Shown: one piece after another, positions 1-13,125 of the stretch
Position numbering within the stretch: the stretch's first letter is position 1
Layout: every line of letters begins with the position of its first letter
Origin: Balanoglossus misakiensis
Taxonomy: Eukaryota; Hemichordata
Reading direction: 5' to 3'
Assembly (NCBI GenBank): GCA_040954595.2
Contig: JBECUI020000026.1
Location: 62,001 to 126,000, forward strand
Length of the DNA stretch: 64,000 nucleotides
Position numbers and translations under genes: made by a program
The notes under the pieces: model-generated
Seen by the model: only the letters and a program-made list of their open reading frames with translations
Told to the model about the DNA's origin: nothing
Database searches by the model: none

Positions 1-3000
1 TTTCAAAATCGACGAAATTTTGTGATTTTACAAAGTCGAAAATTTTGTCATTTTTTGATGATTTTCAACCATGATTTTTTTTCAAAAATCGACGAAAATT
101 TGAGATTTTGCAAAGACGAAAATTTGTCATTTTTGATGATTTTTACCCATGATTTTTTTTTCAAAAATGGACGAAATTTTGAGATTTTGCAAAGACGAAA
201 ATTTGTCATTTTTTGATGATTTTCACCCATGATTTTTTTTCAAAAATCGACGAAATTTTGAGATTTTGCAAAGTCGAAAATTTGTCATTTTTTCATGATT
301 TTCACCCATGATTTTTTCAAAAATCGACGAAATTTTGAGATTTTGCAAAGTCGAAAATTTTGTCATTTTTTGATGATTTTCACCCATGTCTTTTTTCAAA
401 TATCGACGAAATTTTGAGATTTTGCAAAGAGGAAAATTTGTCATTTTTTGATGATTTTCAACAATGATTTTTTTTCAAAAATCGACGAAATTTTGAGATT
501 TTGCAGTCAAAAATTTGTCATTTTTTGATGATTTTCAACAATTTTTTTAAAAAATCGACGAAAATTTGAGATTTTGCAGTAAAAAATTTGTCATTTGTTG
601 ATGATTTTCACCCATGATTTTTTCAAAATTGGCAAAATTTTGAGATTTTGCAAAGTCGAAAATTTGTCATTTTTTGATGATTTTCACCCATGATTTTTTT
701 TCACAAATCGACGAAATTTTGAGATTTTGTAGTCGTAAATTTGTCATTTTTTGATGATTTTCCCCCATGATTTTTTTCAAAAATCGACGAAATTTTGAGA
801 TTTTGCAAAGAGGAAAATTTGTCATTTTTTGATAATTTTCAACAATGATTTATTTCAAAAATCGACGAAATTTTGTGATTTTGTAGTCGAAAATTTGACA
901 TTTTTTGATGATTTTCCCCCATGATTTTTTTCTAAAATCGACGAAATTTTGAGATTTTGCAAAGTTGAAAATTTTTCAAAAATCGACGAAATTTATAGAT
1001 TTTGCAAAGAGGAAAATTTGTCATTTTTTGATGATTTTCACCCGTTTTTTTTTCAAAAATCGACGAAATTTTGAGATTTTGCAGTCGAAAATTTGTCATT
1101 TTTTGATGATTTTCACCCATGATTTTTTCAAAATTGACGAAATTTTGAAATTTTGCAGTCGAAAATTTGTCATTTTTTGATCATTTTCCCCATGATTTTT
1201 TTTCAAAAATCGACGAAATTTTGAGATTTTGCAAAGTCGAAAATTTGTCATTTTTTGATGATTTTCACCCAATGTTTTTTTTTCAAAAATGGACGAACCC
1301 ATGATTTTTTTCAAAATCGACGAAATTTTGAGATTTTGCAAAGTCGAAAATTTGTCATTGTCATGATGATTTTCAACCATGATTTTTTTCAAAAATTGAC
1401 GAAATTTTGAGATTTTGCAGTCAAAAATTTGTCATTTTTTGATGATTTTCACCCATGATTTTTTTCAAAAATCGACGAAATTTTCAGATTTTGCAAAGTC
1501 GAAAATTTGTCATTTTTAGATGATTTTCACCCGTCTTTTTTCAAAAAATCGACGAAATTTTGAGATTTTGCAAAGAGGAAAATTTGTCATTTTTTGATAA
1601 TTTTCAACAATGATTTATTTCAAAAATCGACGAAATTTTGAGATTTTGCAGTCGAAAATTTGTCATTTTTTGATGATTTTCCCCCATGATTTTTTTCTAA
1701 AATCGACGAAATTTTGAGATTTTGCAAAGTTGAAAATTTTTCAAAAATCGACGAAATTTATAGATTTTGCAAAGACGAAAATTTGTCATTTTTGATGATT
1801 TTTACCCATGATTTTTTTTCAAAAATGGACGAAATTTTGAGATTTTGCAAAGACGAAAATTTGTCATTTTTTGATGATTTTCACCCATGATTTTTTTTCA
1901 AAAATCGACGAAATTTTGAGATTTTGCAAAGTCGTAAATGTGTCATTTTTTGATGATTTTCACCCGTTTTTTTTTTAAATTTGTCATTTTTTGATGATTT
2001 TCACCCATGTTTTTTTTTAAAAAATCGACGAACCTATGATTTTTTTCAAAATCGACGAAATTTTGTGATTTTACAAAGTCGAAAATTTTGTCATTTTTTG
2101 ATGATTTTCAACCATGATTTTTTTTCAAAAATCGACGAAAATTTGAGATTTTGCAAAGACGAAAATTTGTCATTTTTGATGATTTTTACCCATGATTTTT
2201 TTTTCAAAAATGGACGAAATTTTGAGATTTTGCAAAGACGAAAATTTGTCATTTTTTGATGATTTTCACCCATGATTTTTTTTCAAAAATCGACGAAATT
2301 TTGAGATTTTGCAAAGTCGAAAATTTGTCATTTTTTCATGATTTTCACCCATGATTTTTTCAAAAATCGACGAAATTTTGAGATTTTGCAAAGTCGAAAA
2401 TTTTGTCATTTTTTGATGATTTTCACCCATGTCTTTTTTCAAATATCGACGAAATTTTGAGATTTTGCAAAGAGGAAAATTTGTCATTTTTTGATGATTT
2501 TCAACAATGATTTTTTTTCAAAAATCGACGAAATTTTGAGATTTTGCAGTCAAAAATTTGTCATTTTTTGATGATTTTCAACAATTTTTTTAAAAAATCG
2601 ACGAAAATTTGAGATTTTGCAGTAAAAAATTTGTCATTTGTTGATGATTTTCACCCATGATTTTTTCAAAATTGGCAAAATTTTGAGATTTTGCAAAGTC
2701 GAAAATTTGTCATTTGTTGATGATTTTCACCCATGATTTTTTCAAAATTGGCAAAATTTTGAGATTTTGCAAAGTCGAAAATTTGACATTTTTTGATGAT
2801 TTTCCCCCATGATTTTTTTCTAAAATCGACGAAATTTTGAGATTTTGCAAAGTTGAAAATTTTTCAAAAATCGACGAAATTTATAGATTTTGCAAAGAGG
2901 AAAATTTGTCATTTTTTGATGATTTTCACCCGTTTTTTTTTCAAAAATCGACGAAATTTTGAGATTTTGCAGTCGAAAATTTGTCATTTTTTGATGATTT

Positions 3001-3400
3001 TCACCCATGATTTTTTCAAAATTGACGAAATTTTGAAATTTTGCAGTCGAAAATTTGTCATTTTTTGATCATTTTCCCCATGATTTTTTTTCAAAAATCG
3101 ACGAAATTTTGAGATTTTGCAAAGTCGAAAATTTGTCATTTTTTGATGATTTTCACCCAATGTTTTTTTTTCAAAAATGGACGAACCCATGATTTTTTTC
3201 AAAATCGACGAAATTTTGAGATTTTGCAAAGTCGAAAATTTGTCATTGTCATGATGATTTTCAACCATGATTTTTTTCAAAAATTGACGAAATTTTGAGA
3301 TTTTGCAGTCAAAAATTTGTCATTTTTTGATGATTTTCACCCATGATTTTTTTCAAAAATCGACGAAATTTTCAGATTTTGCAAAGTCGAAAATTTGTCA
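1..3400. repeat. ~2-kb duplicated block within the satellite
   Basis: Bases from about 1 to 665 recur from 2,044 at an offset of 2,043. Bases from about 880 to 1,520 recur at an offset of 1,888, ending near 3,400. The offset change of 155 bp is about two monomers, so one copy lost or gained two units after the duplication. The match includes idiosyncratic variants, such as the AACCTATGA partial unit, the AATTTTTTTAAAAAA variant and the missing AAG after GATTTTGC. It is therefore a real block copy and not just the shared monomer. Confidence 0.85.
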
Positions 3401-6400
3401 TTTTTTGATGATTTTCACCCTTGATTTTCTTCAAAAATCGACGAAATTTTGAGATTTTGCAAAGTCGAAAATTTGTCATTTTTTGATGATTTTCACCCAT
3501 GATTTTTTTCAAAAATCGATGAAATTTTGAGATTTTGCAGTAAAAAAATTGTCATTATTTGATGATTTTCGACCATGATTTTTTTCAAAATTGACGAAAT
3601 TTTGAGATTTTGCAGTCGAAAATTTGTCATTTTTTGATCATTTTCCCCCATGATTTTTATCAAAAATCGACGAAATGTTGAGATTTTGCAAAGTCGAAAA
3701 TTTGTCATTTTTTCATGATTTTCACCCATGATTTTTTCGAAAATCGACGAAATTTTGAGATTTTGCAAAGTCGAAAATTTGTCATTTTTTGATGATTTTC
3801 ACCCATGTCTTTTTTCAAAAATCGACGAAATTTTGAGATTTTGCAAAGAGGAAAATTTGTCATTTTTTTGATGATTTTCAACAATGATTTTTTTTCAAAA
3901 ATCGACGAAATTTTGAGATTTTGCAGTCAAAAATTTGTCATTTTTTGATGATTTTCAACAATTTTTTTAAAAAATCGACGAAAATTTGAGATTTTGCAGT
4001 AAAAAAATTGTCATTTTTTGATGATTTTCACCCATGATTTTTTCAAAATTGGCAAAATTTTGAGATTTTGCAAAGTCGAAAATTTGTCATTTTTTGATGA
4101 TTTTCCCCCATGATTTTTTTCTAAAATCGACGAAATTTTGAGATTTTGCAAAGTTGAAAATTTTTCAAAAATCGACGAAATTTATAGATTTTGCAAAGAG
4201 GAAAATTTGTCATTTTTTGATGATTTTCACCCATGATTTTTTTCAAAATTGACGAAATTTTGAGTTTTTGCAGTCGAAAATTTGTCATTTTTTGATGATT
4301 TTCACCCGTTTTTTTTTCAAAAATCGACGAAATTTTGAGATTTTGCAGTCGAAAATTTGTCATTTTTTGATGATTTTCACCCATGTCTTTTTTTAAAAAT
4401 CGACGAAATTTTGAGATTTTGCGAAGTCGAAAATTTGTCATTTTTTGATGATTTTCACCCATGATTTTTTCAAAAATTGACGAAATTTTGAGATTTTGCA
4501 AAGTCGAAAATTTGTCATTTTTTGATGATTTTCACCCATGATTTTTTTCAAAAATCGACGAAATTTTGAGATTTTGCAAAGTCGAAAATTTTGTCATTTT
4601 TTGATGATTTTCAACCATTATTTTTTTTCAAAAATCGACGAAAATTTGAGATTTTGCAAAGACGAAAATTTGTCATTTTTGATGATTTTTACCCATGATT
4701 TTTTTTCAAAAATGGACGAAATTTTGAGATTTTGCAAAGACGAAAATTTGTCATTTTTTGATGATTTTCACCCATGATTTTTTTTCAAAAATCGACGAAA
4801 TTTTGAGATTTTGCAAAGAGGAAAATTTGTCATTTTTTCATGATTTTCACCCATGGTTTTTTTCCAAAAATCGACGAAATTTTGAGATTTTGCAAAGTCG
4901 TAAATGTGTCATTTTTTGATGATTTTCACCCGTTTTTTTTTCAAAATTTGTCATTTTGTGATGATTTTCACCCATGTTTTTTTTTAAAAAATCGACGAAC
5001 CTATGATTTTTTTCAAAATCGACGAAATTGTTAGATTTTACAAAGTCGAAAATTTGTCATTTTTTGATGATTTTCCCCCATGATTGTTTTCAAAAATTGA
5101 CGAAATTTTGAGATTTTGCAAAGTCGAACATTTGTCATTTTTTGATGATTTTCACCCATGTTTTTATTTAAAAAAATCGACGAACCCATGATTTTTTTCA
5201 AAACCGACGAAATTTTGAGATTTTGCAAAGTCGAAAATTTGTCATTTTTTGATGATTTTCACCCATGATTTTTTTCAAAAATCGACTAAATGTTGAGATT
5301 TTGCAGTCAAAAATTTGTCATTTTTTGATGGTTTTCACCCATATTATTTTTTAAAAACCGACGAAATTTTGAGATTTTGCAAAGACGAAAATTTGTCATT
5401 TTTTGATGATTTTCATCAATGATTTTTTCAAAAATTGACGAAATTTTGAGATTTTGCAAAGTCGAAAATTTGTCATTTTTTGATGATTTTCCCCCGTTTT
5501 TTTTTTTAAATGGACGAAATTTTGAGATTTTGCAAAGACGAAAATTTGTCATTTTTTGATGATTTTCACCCGTTTTTTTTTCAAAATTTGTCATTTTGTG
5601 ATGATTTTCACCCATGATTTTTTCAAAAATTGACGAAATTTTGAGATTTTGCAAAGTCGAAAATTTGTCATTTTTTGATGATTTTCACCCGTTTTTTTTT
5701 CAAAATTTGTCATTTTGTGAATATTTTCACCCATGTTTTTTTTTAAAAAATCGACGAACCTATGATTTTTTTCAAAATCGACGAAATTGTGAGATTTTAC
5801 AAAGTCGAAAATTTGTCATTTTTTGATGATTTTCACCCATGTCTTTTTTTAAAAATCGACGAAATTTTGAGATTTTGCGAAGTCGAAAATTTGTCATTTT
5901 TTGATGATTTTCACCCATGATTTTTTCAAAAATTGACGAAATTTTGAGATTTTGCAAAGTCGAAAATTTGTCATTTTTTGATGATTTTAACCCATGATTT
6001 TTTTCAAAAATCGACGAAATTTTGAGATTTTGCAAAGTCGAAAATTTGTCATTTTTTGATGATTTTCCCCCGTTTTTTTTTTTAAATGGACGAAATGTTG
6101 AGATTTTGCAAAGACGAAAATTTGTCATTTTTTGATGATTTTCACCCATGATTTTTTCAAAAATTGACGAAATTTTGAGATTTTGCAAAGTCGAAAATTT
6201 GTCATTTTTTGATGATTTTCACACATGATTTTTTTCAAAAATCGACGAAATTGTGAGATTTTGCAAAGACGAAAATTTGTCATTTTTTGATGATTTTTAC
6301 CCATGATTTTTTTTCAAAAATGGACGAAATTTTGAGATTTTGCAAAGTCGAAAATTTGTTATTTTTTGATGATTTTCACCCATGTCTTTTTTTAAAAATC

Positions 6401-9400
6401 GACGAAATTTTGAGATTTTGCAAAGAGGAAAATATGTCATTTTTTCATGATTTTCCCCCATGATTTTTTTCAAAAATCGACGAAATTTTGAGATTTTGCA
6501 AAGTCGACGAAAATAGGTCATTTTTTGATGATTTTCACCCGTTTTTTTTTCAAAATTTGTCATTTTTTGATGATTTTCACCCATGTTTTTTTTTAAAAAA
6601 TCGACGAACCTATGATTTTTTTCAAAATCGACGAAATTTTGTGATTTTACAAAGTCGAACATTTTATCATTTTTTGATGATTTTCAACCATGATTTTTTT
6701 TCAAAAATCGACGAAAATTTGAGATTTTGCAAAGACGAAAATTTGTCATTTTTGATGATTTTTACCCATGATTTTTTTTCAAAAATGGACGAAATTTTGA
6801 GATTTTGCAAAGACGAAAATTTGTCATTTTTTGATGATTTTCACCCATGATTTTTTTTCAAAAATCGACGAAATTTTTAGATTTTGCAAAGTCGAACATT
6901 TGTCATTTTTTGATGATTTTCACCCATGTTTTTATTTAAAAAAATCGACGAACCCATGATTTTTTTCAAAACCGACGAAATTTTGAGATTTTGCACAATC
7001 GAAAATGTGTCATTTTTTGATGATTTACACCCATGTCTTTTTTTAAAAATCGACGAAATTTTGAGATTTTGCAAAGAGGAAAATTTGTCATTTTTTGATG
7101 ATTTTCACCCTTGATTTTCTTCAAAAATCGACGAAATTTTGAGATTTTGCAAAGTCGAAAATTTGTCATTTTTTGATGATTTTCACCCATGATTTTTTTT
7201 AAAAATCGACGAAATTTTGAGATTTTGCAAAGAGGAAAATTTGTCATTTTTTGATGATTTTCACCCTTGATTTTCTTCAAAAATCGACGAAATTTTGAGA
7301 TTTTGCAAAGTCGAAAATTTGTCATTTTTTGATGATTTTCACCCATGATTTTTTTCAAAAATCGATGAAATTTTGAGATTTTGCAGTAAAAAAATTGTCA
7401 TTATTTGATGATTTTCGACCATGATTTTTTTCAAAATTGACGAAATTTTGAGATTTTGCAGTCGAAAATGTGTCATTTTTTGATGATTTTCACCCGTTTT
7501 TTTTTCAAAATTTGTCATTTTTTGATGATTTTCACCCATGTTTTTTTTTTAAAAATCGACGAACCTATGATTTTTTTCAAAATCGACGAAATTTTGTGAT
7601 TTTACAAAGTCGAAAATTTTGTCATTTTTTGATGATTTTCAACCATGATTTTTTTTCAAAAATCGACGAAAATTTGAGATTTTGCAAAGACGAAAATTTG
7701 TCATTTTTGATGATTTTTACCCATGATTTTTTTTCAAAAATGGACGAAATTTTGAGATTTTGCAAAGTCGAAAATTTGTCATTATTTGATGATTTTCACC
7801 CATGTCTTTTTTTAAAAATCGACGAAATTTTGAGATTTTGCAAAGAGGAAAATTTGTCATTTTTTCATGATTTTCCCCCATGATTTTTTTCAAAAATCGA
7901 CGAAATTTTGAGATTTTGCAAAGTCGAAAATTTGTCATTTTTTGATGATTTTCACCCATGATTTTTTCAAAAATTGACGAAATGTTGAGATTTTGCAAAG
8001 TCGAAAATTTGTCATTTTTTGATGATTTTCACCCATGATTTTTTTCAAAAATGGACGAAATTTTGAGATTTTGCAAAGACGAAAATTTGTCATTTTTTGA
8101 TGATTTTCACCCATGATTTTTTTTTTCAAAAATCGACGAAATTTTGAGATTTTGCAAAGAGGAAAATTTGTCATTTTTTCATGATTTTCCCCCATGATTT
8201 TTTTCAAAAATCGACGAAATTTTGAGATTTTGCAAAGTCGAAAATTTTGTCATTTTTTGATGATTTTCAACCATGATTTTTTTCAAAAATCGACGAAAAT
8301 TTGAGATTTTGCAAAGATGAAAATTTGTCATTTTTGATGATTTTTACCCATACTTTTTTTTCAGAAATGGACGAAATTTCGAGATTTTGCAAAGACGAAA
8401 ATTTGTCATTTTTTGATGATTTTCACCCATGATTTTTTTTCAAAAATCGACGAAATTTTGAGATTTTGCAAAGTCGAAAATGTGTCATTTTTTGATGATT
8501 TTCACCCGTTTTTTTTCAAAATTTGTCATTTTTTGATGATTTTTACCCATGATTTTTTTTCAAAAATGGACGAAATTTTGAGATTTTGCAAAGTCGAAAA
8601 TTTGTTATTTTTTGATGATTTTCACCCATGTCTTTTTTTAAAAATCGACGAAATTTTGAGATTTTGCAAAGAGGAAAATTTGTCATTTTTTTCATGATTT
8701 TCCCCCATGATTTTTTTCAAAAGTCGACGAAATTTTGAGATTTTGCAAAGTCGACGAAAATGTGTCATTTTTTGATGATTTTCACCCGTTTTTTTTCAAA
8801 AATCGACGAAATTTTGAGATTTTGCAAAATCGAAAATTTGTCATTTTTTGATGATTTTCACCCATGATTTTTTTCAAAAATCGACGAAATTTTGAGATTT
8901 TGCAAAGTCGAAAATTTGTCATTTTTTGATGATTTTCACCCATGATTTTTTCAAAAATTGACGAAATGTTGAGATTTTGCAAAGTCGAAAATTTGTCATT
9001 TTTTGATGATTTTCACCCATGATTTTTTTCGACGAAATTTTGAGATTTTGCAAAGTCGAAAATTTGTCATTTTTTTGATGATTTTCACCCATGATTTTTT
9101 TCAAAAATCGACGAAATTTTGAGATTTTGCAAAGTCGAAAATTTGTCATTTTTTGATGATTTTCACCCATGATTTTTTTCAAAATTGACGAAATTTTGAG
9201 ATTTTGCAAAGTCGAAAATTTCTCATTTTTTGGTGCATTTTCACCCATGATTTTTTTTCAAAAATCGACGAAATTGTGAGATTTTGCAAAGTCGAAAATT
9301 TGTCATTTTTTGATGATTTTCACCCATGATTTTTATTCAAAATTGACGAAATTTTGAGATTTTGCAAAGTCGAAAATTTGTCATTTTTTCATGATTTTCC

Positions 9401-12107
9401 CCCATGATTTTTTTCAAAAATCGACGAAATTTTGAGATTTTGCAAAGTCGACGAAAATGTGTCATTTTTTGATGATTTTCACACATTTTTTTTCAAAAAT
9501 CGACGAAATTTTGAGATTTTGCAAAATCGAAAATTTGTCATTTTTTGATGATTTTCCCCCATGATTGTTTTTTAAAAATGGACGAAAGTTTGAGATTTTG
9601 CAAAGACGAAAATTTGTCATTTTTGATGATTTTTACCCATGATTTTTTTTCAAAAATGGACGAAATTTTGAGATTTTGCAAAGACGAAAATTTGTCATTT
9701 TTTGATGATTTTCACCCATGATTTTTTTTCAAAAATCGACGAAATTTTGAGATTTTGCAAAGTCGTAAATGTGTCATTTTTTGATGATTTTCACCCGTTT
9801 TTTTTAAATTTGTCATTTTTTGATGATTTTCACCCATGTTTTTTTTTAAAAAATCGGCGAACCTATGATTTTTTTCAAAATCGACGAAATTTTGTGATTT
9901 TACAAAGTCGAAAATTTTGTCATTTTTTGATGATTTTCAACCATGATTTTTTTTCAAAAATCGACGAAATTTTGAGATTTTGCAAAGTCGTAAATGTGTC
10001 ATTTTTTGATGATTTTCACCCGTTTTTTTTTAAATTTGTCATTTTTTGATGATTTTCACCCATGTTTTTTTTTAAAAAATCGACGAACCTATGATTTTTT
10101 TCAAAAATCGACGAAAATTTGAGATTTTGCAAAGACGAAAATTAGTCATTTTTGATGATTTTTACCCATGATTTTTTTTTCAAAAATGGACGAAATTTTG
10201 AGATTTTGCAAAGACGAAAATTTGTCATTTTTTGATGATTTTCACCCATGATTTTTTTTCAAAAATGGACGAAATTTTGAGATTTTGCAAAGACGAAAAT
10301 TTGTCATTTTTTGATGATTTTCACCCATGATTTTTTTTCAAAAATCGACGAAATTTTGAGATTTTGCAAAGTCGTAAATGTGTCATTTTTTGATGATTTT
10401 CACCCGTTTTTTTTTCAAAATTTGTCATTTTTTGATGATTTTCACCCATGTTTTTTTTAAAAAAATCGACGAACCTATGATTTTTTTCAAAATCGACGAA
10501 ATTTTGTGATTTTACAAAGTCGAAAATGTGTCATTTTTTGATGATTTTCACCCGTTTTTTTTTCAAAATTTGTCATTTTTTGATGATTTTCACCCGTTTT
10601 TTTTTCAAAAATGGACGAAATTTTGAGATTTTGCAAAGACGAAAATTTGTCATTTTTTGATGATTTTCACCCATGATTTTTTTTCAAAAATCGACGAAAT
10701 TTTGAGATTTTGCAAAGTCGTAAATGTGTCATTTTTTGATGATTTTCACCCGTTTTTTTTTCAAAATTTGTCATTTTTTGATGATTTTCACCCATGTTTT
10801 TTTTAAAAAAATCGACGAACCTATGATTTTTTTCAAAATCGACGAAATTTTGTGATTTTACAAAGTCGAAAATGTGTCATTTTTTGATGATTTTCACCCG
10901 TTTTTTTTCAAAATTTGTCATTTTTTGATGATTTTCACCCGTTTTTTTTTCAAAAATCGACGAAATTTTGAGATTTTGCAAAGTCGAAAATGTGTCATTT
11001 TTTGATGATTTTCACCCGTTTTTTTTTCAAAATTTGTCATTTTTTGATGATTTTCACCCATGTTTTTTTTTAAAAAATCGACGAACCTATGATTTTTTTC
11101 AAAATCGACGAAATTTTGTGATTTTACAAAGTCGAAAATTTTGTCATTTTTTGATGATTTTCAGCCATGATTTTTTTTCAAAAATCGACGAAAATTTGAG
11201 ATTTTGCAAAGACGAAAATTTGTCATTTTTTGATGATTTTCACCCATGATTTTTTTTCGAAAATCGACGAAATTTTGAGATTTTGCAAAGAGGAAAATTT
11301 GTCATTTTTTCATGATTTTCCCCCATGATTTTTTTCAAAAATCGACGAAATTTTGAGATTTTGCAAAGTCGAAAATTTTGTCATTTTTTGATGATTTTCA
11401 ACCATGATTTTTTTCAAAAATTGACGAAAATTTGAGATTTTGCAAAGATGAAAATTTGTCATTTTTGAAGATTTTTACCTATAATTTTTTTTCAGAAATG
11501 GACAAAATTTGAGATTTTGCAAAGACGAAAATTTGTCATTTTTTGATGATTTTCACCCATGATTTTTTTTCAAAAATCGACGAAATTTTGAGATTTTGCA
11601 AAGTCGAAAATGTGTCATTTTTTGATGATTTTCACCCGTTTTTTTTTCAAAATTTGTCATTTTTTGATGATTTTTACCCATGATTTTTTTTCAAAAATGG
11701 ACGAAATTTTGAGATTTTGCAAAGTCGAAAATTTGTTATTTTTTGATGATTTTCACCCATGTCTTTTTTTAAAAATCGACGAAATTTTGAGATTTTGCAA
11801 AGAGGAAAATTTGTCATTTTTTCATGATTTTCCCCCATGATTTTTTTCAAAACTCGACGAAATTTTGAGATTTTGCAAAGATGAAAATTTGTCATTTTTG
11901 ATGATTTTTACCCATTATTTTGTTTCAGAAATGGACGAAATTTTGAGATTTTGCAAAGACGAATATTTGTCATTTTTTGATGATTTTCACCCATGATTTT
12001 TTTTCAAAAATCGACGAAATTTTGAGATTTTGCAAAGTCGAAAATGTGTCATTTTTTGATGATTTTCACCCGTTTTCTTTTCAAAATTTGTCATTTTTTG
12101 ATGATTT

Positions 12108-13125
12108 TTACCCATGATTTTTTTTCAAAAATGGACGAAATTTTGAGATTTTGCAAAGTCGAAAATTTGTTATTTTTTGATGATTTTCACCCATGTCTTT
12201 TTTTAAAAATCGACTAAATTTTGAGATTTTGCAAAGAGGAAAATTTGTCATTTTTTCATGATTTTCCCCCATGATTTTTTCAAAAATCGACGAAATTTTG
12301 AGATTTTGCAAAGTTGAAAATGTGTCATTTTTTGATGATTTTCACCCGTTTTTTTTCAAAAATCGACGAAATTTTGAGATTTTGCAAAGATGAAAATTTG
12401 TCATTTTTGATGATTTTTACCCATTATTTTGTTTCAGAAATGGACGAAATTTTGAGATTTTGCAAAGACAAATATTTGTCATTTTTTGATGATTTTCACC
12501 CATGATTTTTTTTCAAAAATCGACGAAATTTTGAGATTTTGCAAAGTCGAAAATGTGTCATTTTTTGATGATTTTCACCCGTTTTCTTTTCAAAATTTGT
12601 CATTTTTTGATGATTTTTACCCATGATTTTTTTTCAAAAATGGACGAAATTTTGAGATTTTGCAAAGTCGAAAATTTGTTATTTTTTGATGATTTTCACC
12701 CATGTCTTTTTTTAAAAATCGACTAAATTTTGAGATTTTGCAAAGAGGAAAATTTGTCATTTTTTCATGATTTTCCCCCATGATTTTTTCAAAAATCGAC
12801 GAAATTTTGAGATTTTGCAAAGTTGAAAATGTGTCATTTTTTGATGATTTTCACCCGTTTTTTTTCAAAAATCGACGAAATTTTGAGATTTTGCAAAATC
12901 GAAAATTTGTCATTTTTTGATGATTTTCCCCCATGATTTTTTTTTTAAAATGGACGAAATTTTGAGATTTTGCAAAGACGAAAATTTGTCATTTTTGATG
13001 ATTTTTACCCATGATTTTTTTTCAAAAATCGACGAAATTTTGAGATTTTGCAAAGTCGAAAATGTGTCATTTTTTGATGATTTTCACCCGTTTTCTTTTC
13101 AAAATTTGTCATTTTTTGATGATTT
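12108..13125. repeat. ~509-bp higher-order repeat, two tandem copies
   Basis: The same ordered set of variant units occurs at 12,108 and 12,617, 509 bp apart, and part of it again at 13,126. The set is an ATGGACG unit, a TTGTTATTTTTTG unit, a CATGTC/AGAGG unit, a TTTCATGATTTTCCCCC unit, an AGTTGAAAATGTG unit and a short CCCGTTTT unit. 509 is about 6.5 monomers, because one or more units are truncated. The same 509-bp spacing recurs at 16,975/17,484 and 20,062/20,571. Confidence 0.88.
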